A stretch of DNA of 64,000 nt from Macrosoma leucophasiata (lineage: Eukaryota; Arthropoda; Insecta; Lepidoptera; Hedylidae). The position numbers and the translations under genes were made by a program. Position 1 is the first letter of the stretch. The number at the start of each line of letters is the position of its first letter. The notes beneath the pieces are model-generated. The model searched no databases. It was not told the DNA's origin and worked only from the letters and a program-made list of their open reading frames with translations. The stretch covers positions 702,001 through 766,000 of the forward strand of contig JAWQUS010000011.1 of NCBI GenBank assembly GCA_036365455.1, given 5' to 3'. This document shows, piece by piece, positions 1 to 11,049 of the stretch.

Positions 1-205
1 ACACTCGATGACGGCCATGTAATTGGCACAGAGACAATTCTATTTCAATGATACTGCTGGCTTAGGATTTATATACCGTCGTATTTCATATTGTAGCTGA
101 TAAGATGACAGTAACGCTCGATCACGATGGTTTAGCTTGATAAAGTTGCGTGTGATGTTGGTATGGTGCGTTCAATTTGTAGGGATTATGAAATAAGTAC
201 AATGT

Positions 206-497
206 AATTACTGGTGGTAGAGCTCCAGTGACGGAGCTCGCGGGCGTAGGCACCACCACATTACCTAATATACTTGCCGCTAAATGGTAGTGTTCAGCAC
301 TATCGTGTTCCGGTCAGGTGGTAATGTACGGCCCTGTAATTTCAGGCACAGAGGCCATAACACTTTAAGCCTCAGGAGTGGCAGCCCATCTGCATTTTGA
401 CCTCTGGTCATTGTTTGGGTGTCTGTAGACTGCAGTCATCACTTAATATCAATGTGAACTGCATGCTTGTTTGCCACTTTTTTTACATAAAAAAAAG
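206..497 (+). repeat. Rep-A copy 1, full length, with target duplication
   Basis: Near-complete member of the commonest repeat in the window. It opens with ACTGGTGGTAGAGCTC, carries a small hairpin (GAGCTCC, six bases, GGAGCTC) and ends in TTACATAAAAAA. The 11-bp word AAGTACAATGT lies on both sides (195-205 and 498-508). A target duplication plus an A-rich 3' end argue for retroposition, as in a SINE. No convincing pol III A/B boxes were seen, so the class is inferred. Confidence 0.8.
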
Positions 498-648
498 AAG
501 TACAATGTTGCTAAGTGATTATTATTTAAAAGGTCAGTCATTCGCGCTACCAAAGGTCGTTAAAACAAGAAACTAGATATTAGAGAGAGTTCATATTATT
601 TTACTATAGTTAGAAACATTTTCTCATCTGATACATTTTATAATAAAT

Positions 649-1004
649 AGTCGCGTTCGTAATGAAAATGTAAGACAGAGGCTTTGTGTGAATGAGAGTA
701 TCGGTGTAAAAATTAAAAAAGGTATGCTGCTATATTTCTGGCATATAGAAAGAATGTCGAATGAGCGAATGACTAAACAGATATAGAATGCGAATGTGGA
801 CGGTTGCAGTGGCCCAAGAAGACCAAGACTGACCTACCATGACCAAACAGGTCGAGTTCTGCCTGGTAGGGTCAAAAGTCTTAGGAATCGGCGTGCATGT
901 ATGAAGAGAATGATGAAGGTAGATGAGGCACGGGAGGTGTGTCGGGACCGTGATGTCTGACGCTCCACGCTCTCTGCCTACCCAATTATGGACCTGGCGT
1001 GAAG
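649..1004 (+). pseudogene. 3' end of RTE-like LINE (LINE-L copy 1)
   Basis: 5'-truncated LINE end. In the plus direction it reads as the C-terminus of a reverse-transcriptase polyprotein, with phrases such as HIERMSNERMTKQ and GPRRPRLTYHDQ, followed by RRACMKRMMKVDEAREV. Stop codons interrupt it, for example after TKQI. It ends in the family tail CTCTGCCTACCC...GGCGTGAAGAT. Five more copies lie in this window. It is a dead insertion without enzymatic domains. Confidence 0.8.
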
Positions 1005-2226
1005 ATAAAAACTCCAAAAAATCAGTCCTCCGCAAACTTTATAAGAGCAACTTGCATGAATAACACTGCATATAAATCGTGATAAGTAAATTATTTTGTT
1101 CTTAATTACGCAGCGTACTTGCCAGGGGAGTGATATTTCTCCCGTTATCTGTTATTGCCGTAATCTCGTTTTAAACGTTATTTATTTGTGGAATGCAATG
1201 AAGATAATATTTAGCGTTGCGATATATATTTGCGGTTTATTTGAACGGAACGTGTAAATTAAAGTTATCGAGATTATCGCCTAATAACATTATAGGCCTG
1301 ATCTGAAACATCTTATACGAAAATGAAAACGTTTTATAATTGTAATTAAACTTTTACGGCTGATTCGAGGAAATCATCTAAATACTAATTATAATACGGA
1401 GCGTAAAAAGTAAATTATAAAAGAAATAATAGCAGTTTTTTTTATTGAAATGAAAGTTCTTTACGGCCGGCTTGGAGGAGATAAAAAATTTCTTTGCAAA
1501 CGAACTGAAATAAATATGAGATTAAAACCGTTAGAAAAATATATAAAGGAAGGTCATACTATTTTTGGAGTTTACATCTTAAGAATCGAGGCCCGGTACG
1601 GAAATTTTATGCGGAGTAAAATTAAGTGTAACATGAAAGTTGAGGCGTTACGCGCGATTCGCCCGCGAGCGCTCGTGCAACAGAGCGGACGTTCACTTGG
1701 CCGCACACTAGCGATCTCCTTATGCAAACACCGAGAAAACTCTCGTCGTGCGTCGGAGCTGACATAACACTTTTTTATGTATTTTAGTTTACGTTGTTAT
1801 TTTCTAAAATACTAATTTTCCTGAACATAATTATTTACTTAAATAATAAAAACTATCTGGCTCCTATAATATATGTCATCAGTTTTTTCCTGGAGGAAGT
1901 ACGGAGATGCGTCTGGCAATATTAATCCAAAGTTCAAATTACTTATGTATAATTTTAAAGTTATTAACCCATTCCCTGTCCCATCACCACATTGGCCATT
2001 TGCATTGTTTGAACTACTGTGTTTGTTACGGGACAGATTCCCGAAAGATTGTAAGAAATTGTCAATATTTTTCAGGAAAATCACTGGTGTGTTGTGTGGT
2101 GGTTGAATGATTTAATTGGCAATATTGATTTTCTCCGATTCTAATATTCTCTTTTTCATATACGAATCTATAATAAATCTTGTTAATTATGAATTCTGTT
2201 TTTCTTTTAAATCTAATTATAAATTC
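1005..2226. other. No recognised feature
   Basis: AT-rich sequence. Open frames at 1450-1767 (+) and in three overlapping frames around 1840-2110 show no domain, no codon periodicity that I can judge and no matching repeat elsewhere in the window. They are treated as chance frames. Confidence 0.5.
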
Positions 2227-2262
2227 CATTTTATTACTACTAAGAATAGTAGTAATAAAATG
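2227..2262. repeat. Perfect 15-bp hairpin
   Basis: CATTTTATTACTACT and its exact reverse complement are separated by six bases (AAGAAT). It may be a MITE remnant or a chance AT-rich palindrome. No target duplication was found. Confidence 0.7.
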
Positions 2263-2716
2263 TACATTAATATTTTCCCAAATACTATTGAAAATCAACA
2301 AAACAGAGATATATTTGGAACAAACCTTTTATACGTAATAAAATGGTTCGTTGGTCGGGAGCTTATTGCCCGTGAAAATGCATGACCCTTTCCTGGGACA
2401 GGGGTCAGGAAAGGACCAAATTCCTGTAGGTATTTTTGTTAAGTACACTAACTTTTGTTAGTTGATCATTAGCCAGTTGCAAATGGAATAGCATAGAGTT
2501 TATTCTTTGGTCTGTATAGTCGATGTAAAAGACTACTTATTTTGAAAATATTGCAATAAATCGGGTCGGGGACAGATTTGAAAAAAAATCTTTATTATTA
2601 AGAAATTTAAAAAATTATAACTCGAGTAAGATTTTACAACCGTTTCCAAAAATTCATTACCTATAGTGAATTACTATTACATAAAGTAAAAGTACAATAT
2701 ATGAGAATAAAAAAAC
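2263..2716. other. No gene; one short palindrome
   Basis: Holds a 9-bp inverted pair CCTTTCCTG/CAGGAAAGG near 2390-2418 inside otherwise unremarkable AT-rich DNA. Confidence 0.4.
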
Positions 2717-2730
2717 TTATAGTTAAAATA

Positions 2731-3056
2731 AACTGCCAAATAACTGCCTCGGTAGCCTAGTGGTAGCAGGCCACTACTACTACGCTGAGCTCCTGGGTTC
2801 GATTCCCGGGGGAGGGGGTTTATCAGAGATAATGGTGAAAAAGCCTTTATCTCTGGTTCTATTGAGATTTTTCCATTTTCTGGAAATTTCCCAGTACCTC
2901 AAAGTTTGGTAATGTGCCCGAAGATGTCAACAGGCTCGCCACCTGTTACATGGGCCAAAACGTAACCGGCGATTCGTGGGTGTTTGCATGTATGCTTGAA
3001 TGCATGCATTTACCTCTGCCTACCCCTTCGGGGGTTACAGGCGTGAAGTTACGTTT
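2731..3056 (+). mobile_element. SINE-1 (tRNA-derived), intact, 14-bp target duplication
   Basis: The head contains tRNA-like pol III boxes: GGTAGCCTAGTGGTAGCAGG (A-box region) and GGGTTCGATTCCC (B box). A non-tRNA body follows, and the 3' end CTCTGCCTACCCCTTCGGGG...GGCGTGAAGTTACG resembles the LINE-L tail. The 14-bp word TTATAGTTAAAATA flanks it exactly (2717-2730 and 3057-3070), which marks a fairly recent retroposition. Other copies are at 12361-12613 (-), 33411-33722 (+) and 56473-56685 (+). Confidence 0.9.
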
Positions 3057-3070
3057 TTATAGTTAAAATA

Positions 3071-3489
3071 TCATAAAACAAAAATTTCAGTTCAATTCAA
3101 ATCCATTCAATATTGTTTTGTTTATGATGTAAGTGTTTTCTACTCTTGACAAACTATTCTATTCTAAACATTGCACTACATTACTATTCTAAACAACATG
3201 TTTAACTTACTACCAAGCTCTGTATTTGATCTAAATATACGCTAAAAACTATCCCGTTATTCGGGTCACTACAACTACAAACAAAATTTATCCTCATTCT
3301 TTACTTGTCTCTCTGTAGTCCTGAAAGATTTGCGTCATCTCTTTTCGTTAAGCCACCAAACAATGAAAACGGTGATATTGGCAATCAAAGAAAGTGGTCA
3401 CTACCCCGCGGCTCGAGGGGCGGGACGGTTTGCCCTGGATGTGGCAAAATATGTCCATTCAAACTAATATTCCCCGTAAAATTATATAA
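3071..3489. other. No recognised feature
   Basis: AT-rich. The open frame at 3305-3679 runs into the repeat that follows and is not a credible gene. Confidence 0.4.
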
Positions 3490-3676
3490 TACTGGCTGTT
3501 GCCCGCGGCTTTGCCCGCATGGATGGCGTTTAAAAAGAAGCCTATGTTATTTCTCAAAGTCAACTCTATCTCTGTACCAAATTTCATTAAAATCGGTTCA
3601 GTCGTTTGGATGTGAAAAGGTAACAGAAAGACAGACAGACAGAGTTACTTTCGCATTTATAATATTAAGTAGGGAT
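3490..3676 (+). repeat. Rep-D copy 1 (CTAG/CTGG-ended lepidopteran repeat)
   Basis: Starts CTGGCTGTTGCCCGCGGC, contains CTCTGTACCAAATTTCATTA and an AGACAGACAGACAGAG run, and ends TTTCGCATTTATAATATTA. A second copy sits at 34955-35125. This type is very common in butterflies and moths. I cannot tell from the sequence whether it is a LINE 3' end or a Helitron-type element. Confidence 0.7.
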
Positions 3677-3679
3677 TAG

Positions 3680-4485
3680 CAAATAGTTTACCATTGGAGA
3701 AAGTAGAGCTTTATTTTCTTATAGATCATGCATTTTTACCATTAATGAAACATGTAAAAGATTTCATTTCGCGAATCCTAAATTATTTTACACATTGCTT
3801 CTTCAATGTACATGAAAGACCAAGAAGAAGTATAATTACATTTTTTGCAAAACATCTGGAGATCACAACAAAACTGTTTTGAATTATTAGATTGTCTTCA
3901 ACAATAGAAATTGTTAACAACCGTCAGACAAGCATACGGTTAATTTCAAAGTTTACTAGAATGATCGCAACTTCAGAGGCCAAATATCTTTCAGAGGGTG
4001 CATACAATATCACCTAAACAAAACAAGTAGACATTAGTAGGGCCACGGAAAAAATATTTTTCATGTTGAACTTGGATAGACAACGGAAAGAAGTAATGAC
4101 CCCTAATTTACAAGAGCTGTACGAGTATGTACTGCTTGGATGATTATTTTTACTCCTAGTACACACCTAGGTGAACAAAGTGTACCACGGGCAAGGACCA
4201 CACTGAATATTTTCAATCCACAATAAGCTATACAACATCACATATGCATTTACCTATTACTTTTACCGCATTAAATATGAAGAAGCTTGAAGATATTAGT
4301 ACAAAATGAGGAATATCTTAAAAGATACAGCCACAAAATGTTTAAGCAGCTTAAAAATCAAAAGGCCTTAATCAAAATTTCACCAAGCGTAAAAGATTTA
4401 CTATGTAAAAAGACCCGTATTTTATATCGTACTTCGTCTCGCTCGGGTCTCGTGTGTATTGTGATTACGAAGGGCCTGTAATGCC
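3680..4485. other. No gene recognised
   Basis: AT-rich DNA. Near 4190 the word GTACCACGGGCAAGGACCAC resembles the LINE tail at 25425-25625, so a short LINE relic is likely there. Confidence 0.4.
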
Positions 4486-5117
4486 AAAATATTACATTTG
4501 CCTACCCTCTCGGCCCTGAAGGGAGAATTCGTCAGAGATTTGTCCGCACTTTATCATACCATATTTTTGTTAAAGGGTTTTACATGATTTTGGTATGTTG
4601 TGTTTTCTGCGCGTTATCACCAATGAGAAAAATATTGTGATTTACTTAAATAAATTTGAAACAGCGAGTTTCTTTAAATCGGTAATCTGACTGTTTACAA
4701 ATAAAATTATCGAGGTCTTTTTTTTGTGCATGATTTTTTTTATCGATGTCATGAACAATTTTTCAAACCATGTAAAAGTGATGACATCAAAAGAAGACCG
4801 GTCAAGTGCGTGACGGGCAATGCGCATTGTAGGGTTCCGTAGTTTTTAGGTTTGAATAATGTAATTTAGAAAAAAAATCTCTCTATCCAGATGTTCAAAA
4901 ATTTCGAGTATTACATTTGGTCGACTATTACTCGCAAACTTATAAAGCCAACTTAGGTGTGATAGTTTTCCTTTTAATTTCGTTATATGTAGCTACTATT
5001 ACTGTAACGTTTGAATTTCTAACAACAACCGTTTAGTTGATAGAGGGGAGGGACACTTGACTTTAACTAAAATTGGCACTTTGAAGCTTAATAAGTCACG
5101 AACAGTAAACCAAATCG
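4486..5117. other. Repeat fragments in unrecognised DNA
   Basis: 4490-4535 resembles a damaged SINE-1 tail (TTTGCCTACCCTCTCGG). 4786-4845 (GGTCAAGTGCGTGACGGG...AGGGTTCCGTAG) resembles the start of Rep-J at 14790. The rest is unassigned. Confidence 0.4.
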
Positions 5118-5312
5118 AAGCGCGCATGGCCCAGCGGCTGGTGTAGATCGTAAGCGATCTGCTCGGTTAAGCACTACGGGCGCGGTTGGGTAGTGTGATG
5201 GGTGACCGCTAGTGGCAAATTAAATGCGCGTTTCCGTGCTTCGGAGGGCACGTTAAGCCGTCGGTCCCGGTTGCTATCGATGGATAGCAGTCGTTAAACC
5301 TTGTCGGAGGCC
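5118..5312 (+). mobile_element. 5S-SINE copy 1, 3'-truncated
   Basis: Contains GTTAAGCA...GGGCGCGGTT and GATGGGTGACCGCT, which correspond to the internal promoter part of 5S rRNA. A SINE body follows (GCGCGTTTCCGTGCTTCGGA...GTTGCTATCGATGG). It stops at GTCGGAGGCCT, so the usual 3' part with GCCCAGCAGTGGGACGTATA is missing. Confidence 0.8.
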
Positions 5313-5637
5313 TCGTACAATATTACTGCTAGAGCGTTGAAAGCAATATTTATTTTGGTAGACTATTCTCACCTTATATTTTTGCAAATGTTTGTAAGCA
5401 TTATATAATATGAAATCTATACTTGCGTGAAACACGCGAGAGGAATCCACAATTAATATATAGTTTTGTGTTCTTCGTGTACGAGGACATGCGAGACAAT
5501 GATTATGATTCAGTTTCAGTTCATTCATATATTTCATATAATTAGGCTTCTGGAGAACACTTTTACATCGTGTTTTTATAAAATGCCTAGAAAGAATACC
5601 CACTTACAATAATAAAAAAAACACAAAATATATTATA
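5313..5637. other. Unassigned, with one shared word
   Basis: The segment around 5525-5575 (TTTCATATAATTAGGCT...CTTTTACATCGT) recurs at 30035-30085. It is a short relic of an unidentified dispersed repeat. Confidence 0.4.
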
Positions 5638-5912
5638 CTAGCTGACCCGGCAAACTTCGTATTGCCTCAGAATAAAAATATGACATGTGTCAAAGGTTTG
5701 ATAGATACGGACTATTTGTATGGGAAAATGAAATGGTGGTTTTTACTATTTCCCTTCAATTTCTTCATATTTTCTTACCTTTCAAACATTGCCTGGACTT
5801 CCAAAAATCATTCAAAATCAATATTAGCCAAATCGGTGCAGCCATTCACGCGTGATGCCGTGACCAAGGAAAACGGGTTGCATTTTTATATATATATAGA
5901 TAGATTAAAAAG
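5638..5912 (-). mobile_element. Non-autonomous Helitron (Lep1/MINE-like)
   Basis: On the minus strand it ends GTTTGCCGGGTCAGCTAG, that is CTAG as in Helitron 3' ends (CTRR), and it begins at a TATATATA run. Inside are AAACCTTTGACACATGTC and CCGATTTGGCTAATATTG. The same family occurs at 17318-17556, 39791-40129, 41322-42694 and 63977-64000. It carries no coding capacity. Confidence 0.75.
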
Positions 5913-6099
5913 AAACGAAACGGGTAACTTGTCGACGGTAATTTTTTTTGAAAAAAGGTATATCTGGTGATAATATTTAGTCCGGTAAATCGGATATTTT
6001 CTTTATATGCATTAAATGCATTTGACTACGTGCTAACATTTCATAAAACCTATCTATAAAGTTTTTGCGTCATAACTACTTACGTTTATGTGCATCAAA

Positions 6100-6270
6100 G
6101 CGAAAATTTCAAAACCTCTGTGGAAAGAAAAAGGACACGACAGGTTCCCTCGAAGGGACACATCCCTCGGGATACTTTCACTTAATTTAACCTCACAAAT
6201 TGGGCGTACAGTTACAACGTGCGGGATTAATGTGACATATAACAGAGTATATTTATTGCGGCGATTCGGC
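6100..6270 (+). repeat. Rep-F copy 1
   Basis: About 160 bp that recurs at 7327-7490 in the same orientation. The core GGGACACATCCCTCGGGATA and the stretch to GTGACATATAACA are almost identical in the two copies. No terminal structure or coding was found, so the class is unknown. Confidence 0.75.
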
Positions 6271-6299
6271 AATGTAATTATTATATAAAATTATTTTTT

Positions 6300-6588
6300 C
6301 ACTGGTGGTAGAGCTCCAGTGACGGAGCGGGTGTAGGCACCATCTCATTACCTAATATACTTGCCGCTTACCATTTAGGTAGTGATCAGCACTATCGTGT
6401 TCCGGTCAGGTGGTAATGTACGGCCCTGTAATTTCCGGCACAGAGGCATAACACCTTAGGCCTCAGGAGTGGTAACGTATCTGCATTTTGATCTTGGTCT
6501 TTATGTGGGTGTCTATAGGCTGTAGTCATCACTTAACATCAATGTGAGCTGAATGCTTGGTTGCCACTTCTAATTCATTTAAAAAAAT
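6300..6588 (+). repeat. Rep-A copy 2
   Basis: Full-length Rep-A of the younger subfamily (CTAATATACTTGCCGC and TTTCCGGCACAGAGGCATAA). Part of the 5' hairpin is deleted, leaving GACGGAGCGGG. The tail is ATTTAAAAAAAT. Confidence 0.85.
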
Positions 6589-6616
6589 CGCTTTGGATGA
6601 AACAAATTGCTTTATA

Positions 6617-6900
6617 ATGTAACTAGCGACCCGCCTTGGCTTTGTACGGGTAGAATTTATTATATTGTGGGACGCGCCCGACTTCTTCGACAAAAAACGT
6701 GATATCTCGGTAAATATAAGTACAATATTGATTAATTATAGACATAAACCTTCCTCAGAAAACCCTCTTTCCAACATTTTAAGCAGAAACAAAATTCGTT
6801 CTCAACTTTCCGAGAGTAGCGCATACATACAGACAGAGAAATTAGGGGGACTTTATAATTATGTTGTGATGTAGTGATGTAGTGACTAGTGATGTCTATG
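6617..6900 (+). repeat. Rep-CGACCC copy 1 (CTAGCGACCCGCC element)
   Basis: Begins ACTAGCGACCCGCCTTGGC and ends in GCATACATACAGACAGAG...GGGGGACTTTATAATTATG. This is a common lepidopteran dispersed repeat. A 5' part recurs at 61753-61975 and the reverse of its 3' end at 42696-42800. The CTAG terminus suggests a Helitron-type end, but this is inference. Confidence 0.6.
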
Positions 6901-7019
6901 TAAATAAATCATCGACTGCAAATTAAAAAAAAATCCCACCCATCCCACCGCCCACTGCCGGAATATATTTTTTTAATTGAAGAGGATTTTTTTCCTGGTG
7001 TTGTCAGTCACCCGAACAA

Positions 7020-7145
7020 TGGTGGTCAAACCATTCCAATAGTAGTCAGTACAATAACGCATAATAGGCAGCAGTGTCTTGCGATAAAACTACCTCCACT
7101 GCGATCGCCACTGCGCATGCCAAGCGTGGCGATTATGGCATATAT
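7020..7145 (-). repeat. Rep-I fragment
   Basis: The reverse complement contains GCCATAATCGCCACGCTTGG CATGC, shared with 14670-14775 (GCCATAATTGCCACGCTTGG). It is part of a dispersed lepidopteran repeat whose full extent is not clear. Confidence 0.6.
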
Positions 7146-7187
7146 ACCCCGTGTTGGGTATATGCTATAATCGCTTAGGTGTAGCTT

Positions 7188-7245
7188 TGGTCCAGCACTG
7201 GACGTCTTACGGCTGAAATAATGAAAAAATATACTGACCTCGTTA
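7188..7245 (+). repeat. LINE 3' end fragment
   Basis: GGTCCAGCACTGGACGTCTT ACGGCTGAAAT resembles the end at 61325-61365 (GTCCAGCAGTGGACATCTTT CAGGTGAAAT), where it follows a recognisable reverse-transcriptase C-terminus. Confidence 0.55.
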
Positions 7246-7326
7246 CTTATTAATCTAACTAGCAACCAAAGCGTAGATCGAATAATTAGGACTTCATAAA
7301 GCCCAGTCGTAACAGGAGGGTTAAGA

Positions 7327-7490
7327 GTGAAAACTGAAGCCTCTTCGCAATGAAGAAGGACACGACATGTCCTCTGTAAGGGACACATCCCTCGGGATAC
7401 TTTCACTTCATTTAACCTCACAAATTGGGCGTACAGTTACAACGTGCGGGATTAATGTGTCATATAACACGGTCCTATATTTATTGTAGT
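7327..7490 (+). repeat. Rep-F copy 2
   Basis: Direct repeat of 6100-6270. It shares GACACATCCCTCGGGATACT and CAAATTGGGCGTACAGTTAC. The open frame 7026-7421 on the other strand only reads through it. Confidence 0.75.
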
Positions 7491-8239
7491 CATTCCAAAA
7501 TTAAAATTGATTTCAATATTAGCGTGTCCGCTGGTTTTCACGAGCTTCATACATTGTAGAAATCATGGGACTAGGGACTTTCTTCTGTCTCAGCTATATA
7601 AGACCAGCAGGCTTACTGCCGACAGGATCGAGTTCTGTATCAATCGAATTCGATTCGGCTTAACGTCAATTCGTACTTTTGAATTCGACGCCAGCGCACG
7701 ATCGTGCCGTGTATCGGATCGAAACTAACTTGAATCGAGAAATTCGTTAGGATTGAAATCTGTGTACTCTGCGCACAATCTGACAACTGTAAATCGAGTT
7801 CCGGATCGAAATTAAAACGTCAAATTATCCGATTGCAAAAGAGGTACTTTTTCTCGATCGAGTAAGGGTATAATTAGCTTACCTATCTTACTTGTGATAT
7901 TAAAACACGGTTTAAAATACAAATTTATTCGATAATATATTTCAAAATCGAAATAGAATCGTATTCGGGAGTAAGCCTGCAGGCTGAACATCGTCGAATT
8001 AGTCTGCCCGTGACCATGGTAGTTGGAAAGCGACCGAAACGTCAGATACAAGAAGAAGTTTGGGAGTGTTGTATACGCGTGATTTCAATATTGTGAAAAT
8101 TATGTACTTACCTACCTTATATGTATAAGAGACTTTGAATATATATACCTACCTTACAATTTCTTCAAGCTATGTGCCCTGCCCACTGCCACTTGAGTCT
8201 CGCTATTCAGTGAGCTATCTTCAGAGTCGGTAACTTTGG
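7491..8239. other. Unassigned; Penelope-type end motif at 7978-8050
   Basis: Mostly unrecognised. TCTGCCCGTGACCATGG...AAAGCGACCGAAACGTC near the end resembles the GACGTTTCGGTCGC words that bracket the Penelope remnant at 9196-9675, so a solitary end of that family is likely. Confidence 0.45.
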
Positions 8240-8385
8240 TTTTCATGCGGATCTCCTCATTTCTTATTCGATCTCGCAGAGAAACTCCAAGCATAGCTCG
8301 CTTTATTGCTCTTTAAGAACCTTGAGCCTTCTTATGAGGCCACGTGAGGAGTGAGCGACCACGTGTTTGTCACAAACCAGGTAAA
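8240..8385 (+). repeat. Rep-N copy 1
   Basis: Shares CCTTGAGCCTTCTTATGAGG and GAGTGAGCGACCACG with the reverse complement of 60970-61085. Both copies also share an upstream CATCTCGC-like word. Class unknown. Confidence 0.6.
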
Positions 8386-9195
8386 CTAAGTTTATTTCAC
8401 TCCATCAGTCTCGAAGAGAATCATGCCTATAACAATAATCAAAGAGTTTAAATTCAGTGGAGCATGAGAGGAACAAAACGTAGGCCACTAAACGCAGGTA
8501 TAAAAGTAGGTACTTAACGTAAAACCCTTTGATTGAATACCATAAAACCTATTAGTCTTATGTAATATAATTGATTTGCTCGTTAAAGATAAATTAAAAA
8601 GGGGAAGGATGAATGTGTGATATAAAAATTCCGCGGTTCGCATACCTTAGCTAAAGCTTCGGCACACAAATCGCGGGATGGTTTTACCGGGGAAAAATAT
8701 AACGCTTACAATACCGTTCAATTTTTGTGATTGGGCGCTTCTTCCAGGTAATTCTGTAACTTACGGGCATAATTTAATTGGAATAAAAAGATAGATAGGC
8801 TGACGGTTGCAGTCTTTTGTATTAAATGATAATAATATCTAAAAAATAATCCGGCATAAAAAATATCTCCCATACTGAAAACAGTTATGTTGCGGGAAAA
8901 CTTTCAAAAAGGATCTTAAGATAACGTGCTCGCAGGAAGCGCATTCGGATGAACATCATATCCTTGATCAGGATCCGCTAGCGTTGAATCCCATGAAATA
9001 ATGTTGGAGTATGAAAGAAGAGGACAAAGTCTCACACTCTATGAATATTCCGTCTAGAAAAGAAGAAGCCAACCAGGCAAAAAGCTTTGTACTACGGGCA
9101 GTATATGAAACTTGATTTGTTCTTAGGTTTTCGCGAGCTACACACATTGAAATATTTTTTTACGGATTTATCACACGTAGGTATATTAAACTAAA
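8386..9195. other. No recognised feature
   Basis: AT-rich DNA with no long open frame and no match to the other repeats in the window. Confidence 0.4.
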
Positions 9196-9675
9196 ATGAT
9201 TTTTAAAATCAAACCGACGTTTCGGTCGCTTTTCAGCTGAGAAGAGAGCTGTATCCACTCGCGTTAAAGGGCACATTGCTGATGTCAAAAAATGAAGAAC
9301 AGGGAGGTCTGCAGTCTGTAAACACATAGCGGATAAGCCTAACCACTATATCTTGATTAAATTCAGATAATAGCTAGAGAACTATTAAACAAAAACACGT
9401 GAGTTTTAATGCAGAATATGGATGGCGATTATCAACAGCATGGGATCCTGTACTTTGTAAAATTAAATCCCAACCGCACCAGTCTGCAATACCTCAAGAT
9501 ACCATAAGTAATTTTTACATTAATCCTGAATGCTTCGCAAGGCGTTTACTAAATCGATGGTGATAGCTACATATAATTTTACAAACTGCTGTCAGACAGT
9601 TGTCACCTTAGTTTGTCCGGGACTACGGAAGATGAAAAGGGACTGAAATATCGGGTTGATTTTAAAAATGAAGAT
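9196..9675 (+). pseudogene. Penelope-like element remnant (GIY-YIG C-terminus)
   Basis: Plus-strand reading gives RVKGHIADVKK, then RTGRSAVCKHIADKPNHYI after a TGA, and in another frame KHVSFNAEYGWRLSTAWDPV. This order matches the C-terminal endonuclease region of Penelope-like elements (KEHI...H.I then NxxxGxxLSxxWxPV). The piece is bracketed by inverted words, TTTTTAAAATCAAACCGACG at the left and TCGGGTTGATTTTAAAAATG at the right. Frameshifts and stops show it is dead, and the reverse-transcriptase part is absent. Confidence 0.75.
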
Positions 9676-10159
9676 TTAACTCTCTCCTAAAGATTAAAAT
9701 CTCCTTTTCTCTTTACTCTTTGTTGTCAGTTTGTAAAAGGGGAAATGAGACATTCTTCTCAAACAAATTTGTTACGCTTAAATTTTTTTTTGTGTGTCAT
9801 AAGCGGTGCTTGTCAACCTAAATGAATGTCTGATTCTGATCCCTCTCTAGTATCCCAACTAGATATACCTAACCTGTAACATCTAGGCATTACAACGAGC
9901 ACATTACATTGTCCAGTATTAACTGTAAATAAAAAATAAATCACTCCCACTGCCACGTGTCACCAAATTTATTGCGCGGATTAATCGCCATTATGTGTTT
10001 AAAAACGCATGTTTGCGTAAATCACGACGCCTCGACGCATGTGCACGATAATTAATTCTGTATTTATGTTCAGTTCATGTTTTATTGGTTTGTATTATTT
10101 ATATTGAGTAATCCGGCAGATAGATATATTGGCGGAATTTATGTGATGATTCAATTTTT
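9676..10159. other. Unassigned; LINE or SINE-type tail near 9800
   Basis: GTCATAAGCGGTGCTTGTCA ACCTAAATGAATGTCTGATTCTGAT recurs in diverged form at 49890-49965. It looks like a retroposon 3' end with a GATTCT-type tail. The remainder is unrecognised. Confidence 0.45.
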
Positions 10160-10442
10160 ACTGGTGGTAGAACTCCAGTGACGGAGCTCGCGAGTGTAGG
10201 CACCACCGCATTACCTAATATACTAGCCGCTAAATGGTAGTGCTCTGAACTATTGTATTCCGGTCCGGTGGCAATATACGGTCCTTTAATTTCCGGCACA
10301 GAGACGTAACACCTTAGGCCTCAGGAGTGGTAACGCATCTGCATTTTGACCTCGGTCTTTGTGTGGGTATCTATAGGCTGCAGTCATCACTTAACATCAA
10401 TGTGAACTGCATGCTTTTTTGCCACTTCCGTAACATAAAAAA
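10160..10442 (+). repeat. Rep-A copy 3
   Basis: Full-length copy with younger-subfamily words, an intact GAGCTC hairpin half and the tail GTAACATAAAAAA. Confidence 0.85.
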
Positions 10443-11049
10443 GTACGTTTCTACTTTTATTTCCATTTGAATTATAAAATAGAAAGATATATTCTTTTCT
10501 AGATCGAAATCATAGTTAGGTACCTGCTTAAAATATACAGAATAACAATAAAATTTACTGTCAGATTTAATTACCTATAAAGCACAGAAACATGGTTAAA
10601 GCGATAAAATATAAATTGTCTAGTCTTCCATCTCGGTTTATAATGATTGGGGGTGTAAGACTGGTTACCGATAAATACTTGAGTTACGATTATATACGTT
10701 GTTAAATATTAATGGTAACGATGCGGGAAAGGATTGAGTTGAGTTAGGGTTTTATTATCGACCAATAAGATGATCAGTCAAATCGAGTATTACTAGCTGC
10801 GCCCGGCAGTTTCACTTGTGTTTTTTGTCAGGATAGTGACAAAAAAGTAAGCAGCTTATGTTAATGGTAGATGAATACTGTTACAATATAACAGTTGTGG
10901 TATATAATATAGGCATTGACCTATAAACATTATATTTACATGATAAAAAAGGTTTCAATGTTATTCTAAAGAGTCTTATTAAAACTAGATAAGTTTCTAA
11001 TCTAAATGTGTTTATACTTTTATTTCCATTTGGATATAATATAATATAA
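10443..11049. other. Unassigned; CTAG-type fragment near 10790
   Basis: ACTAGCTGCGCCCGGCAGTT at 10790 resembles the ends of Rep-D-like elements. Nothing else was recognised. Confidence 0.4.

Noticed and set aside
1450..1767. 105-codon open frame as a gene
   Set aside because: No recognisable domain and no neighbouring splice or transcription signals that single it out.
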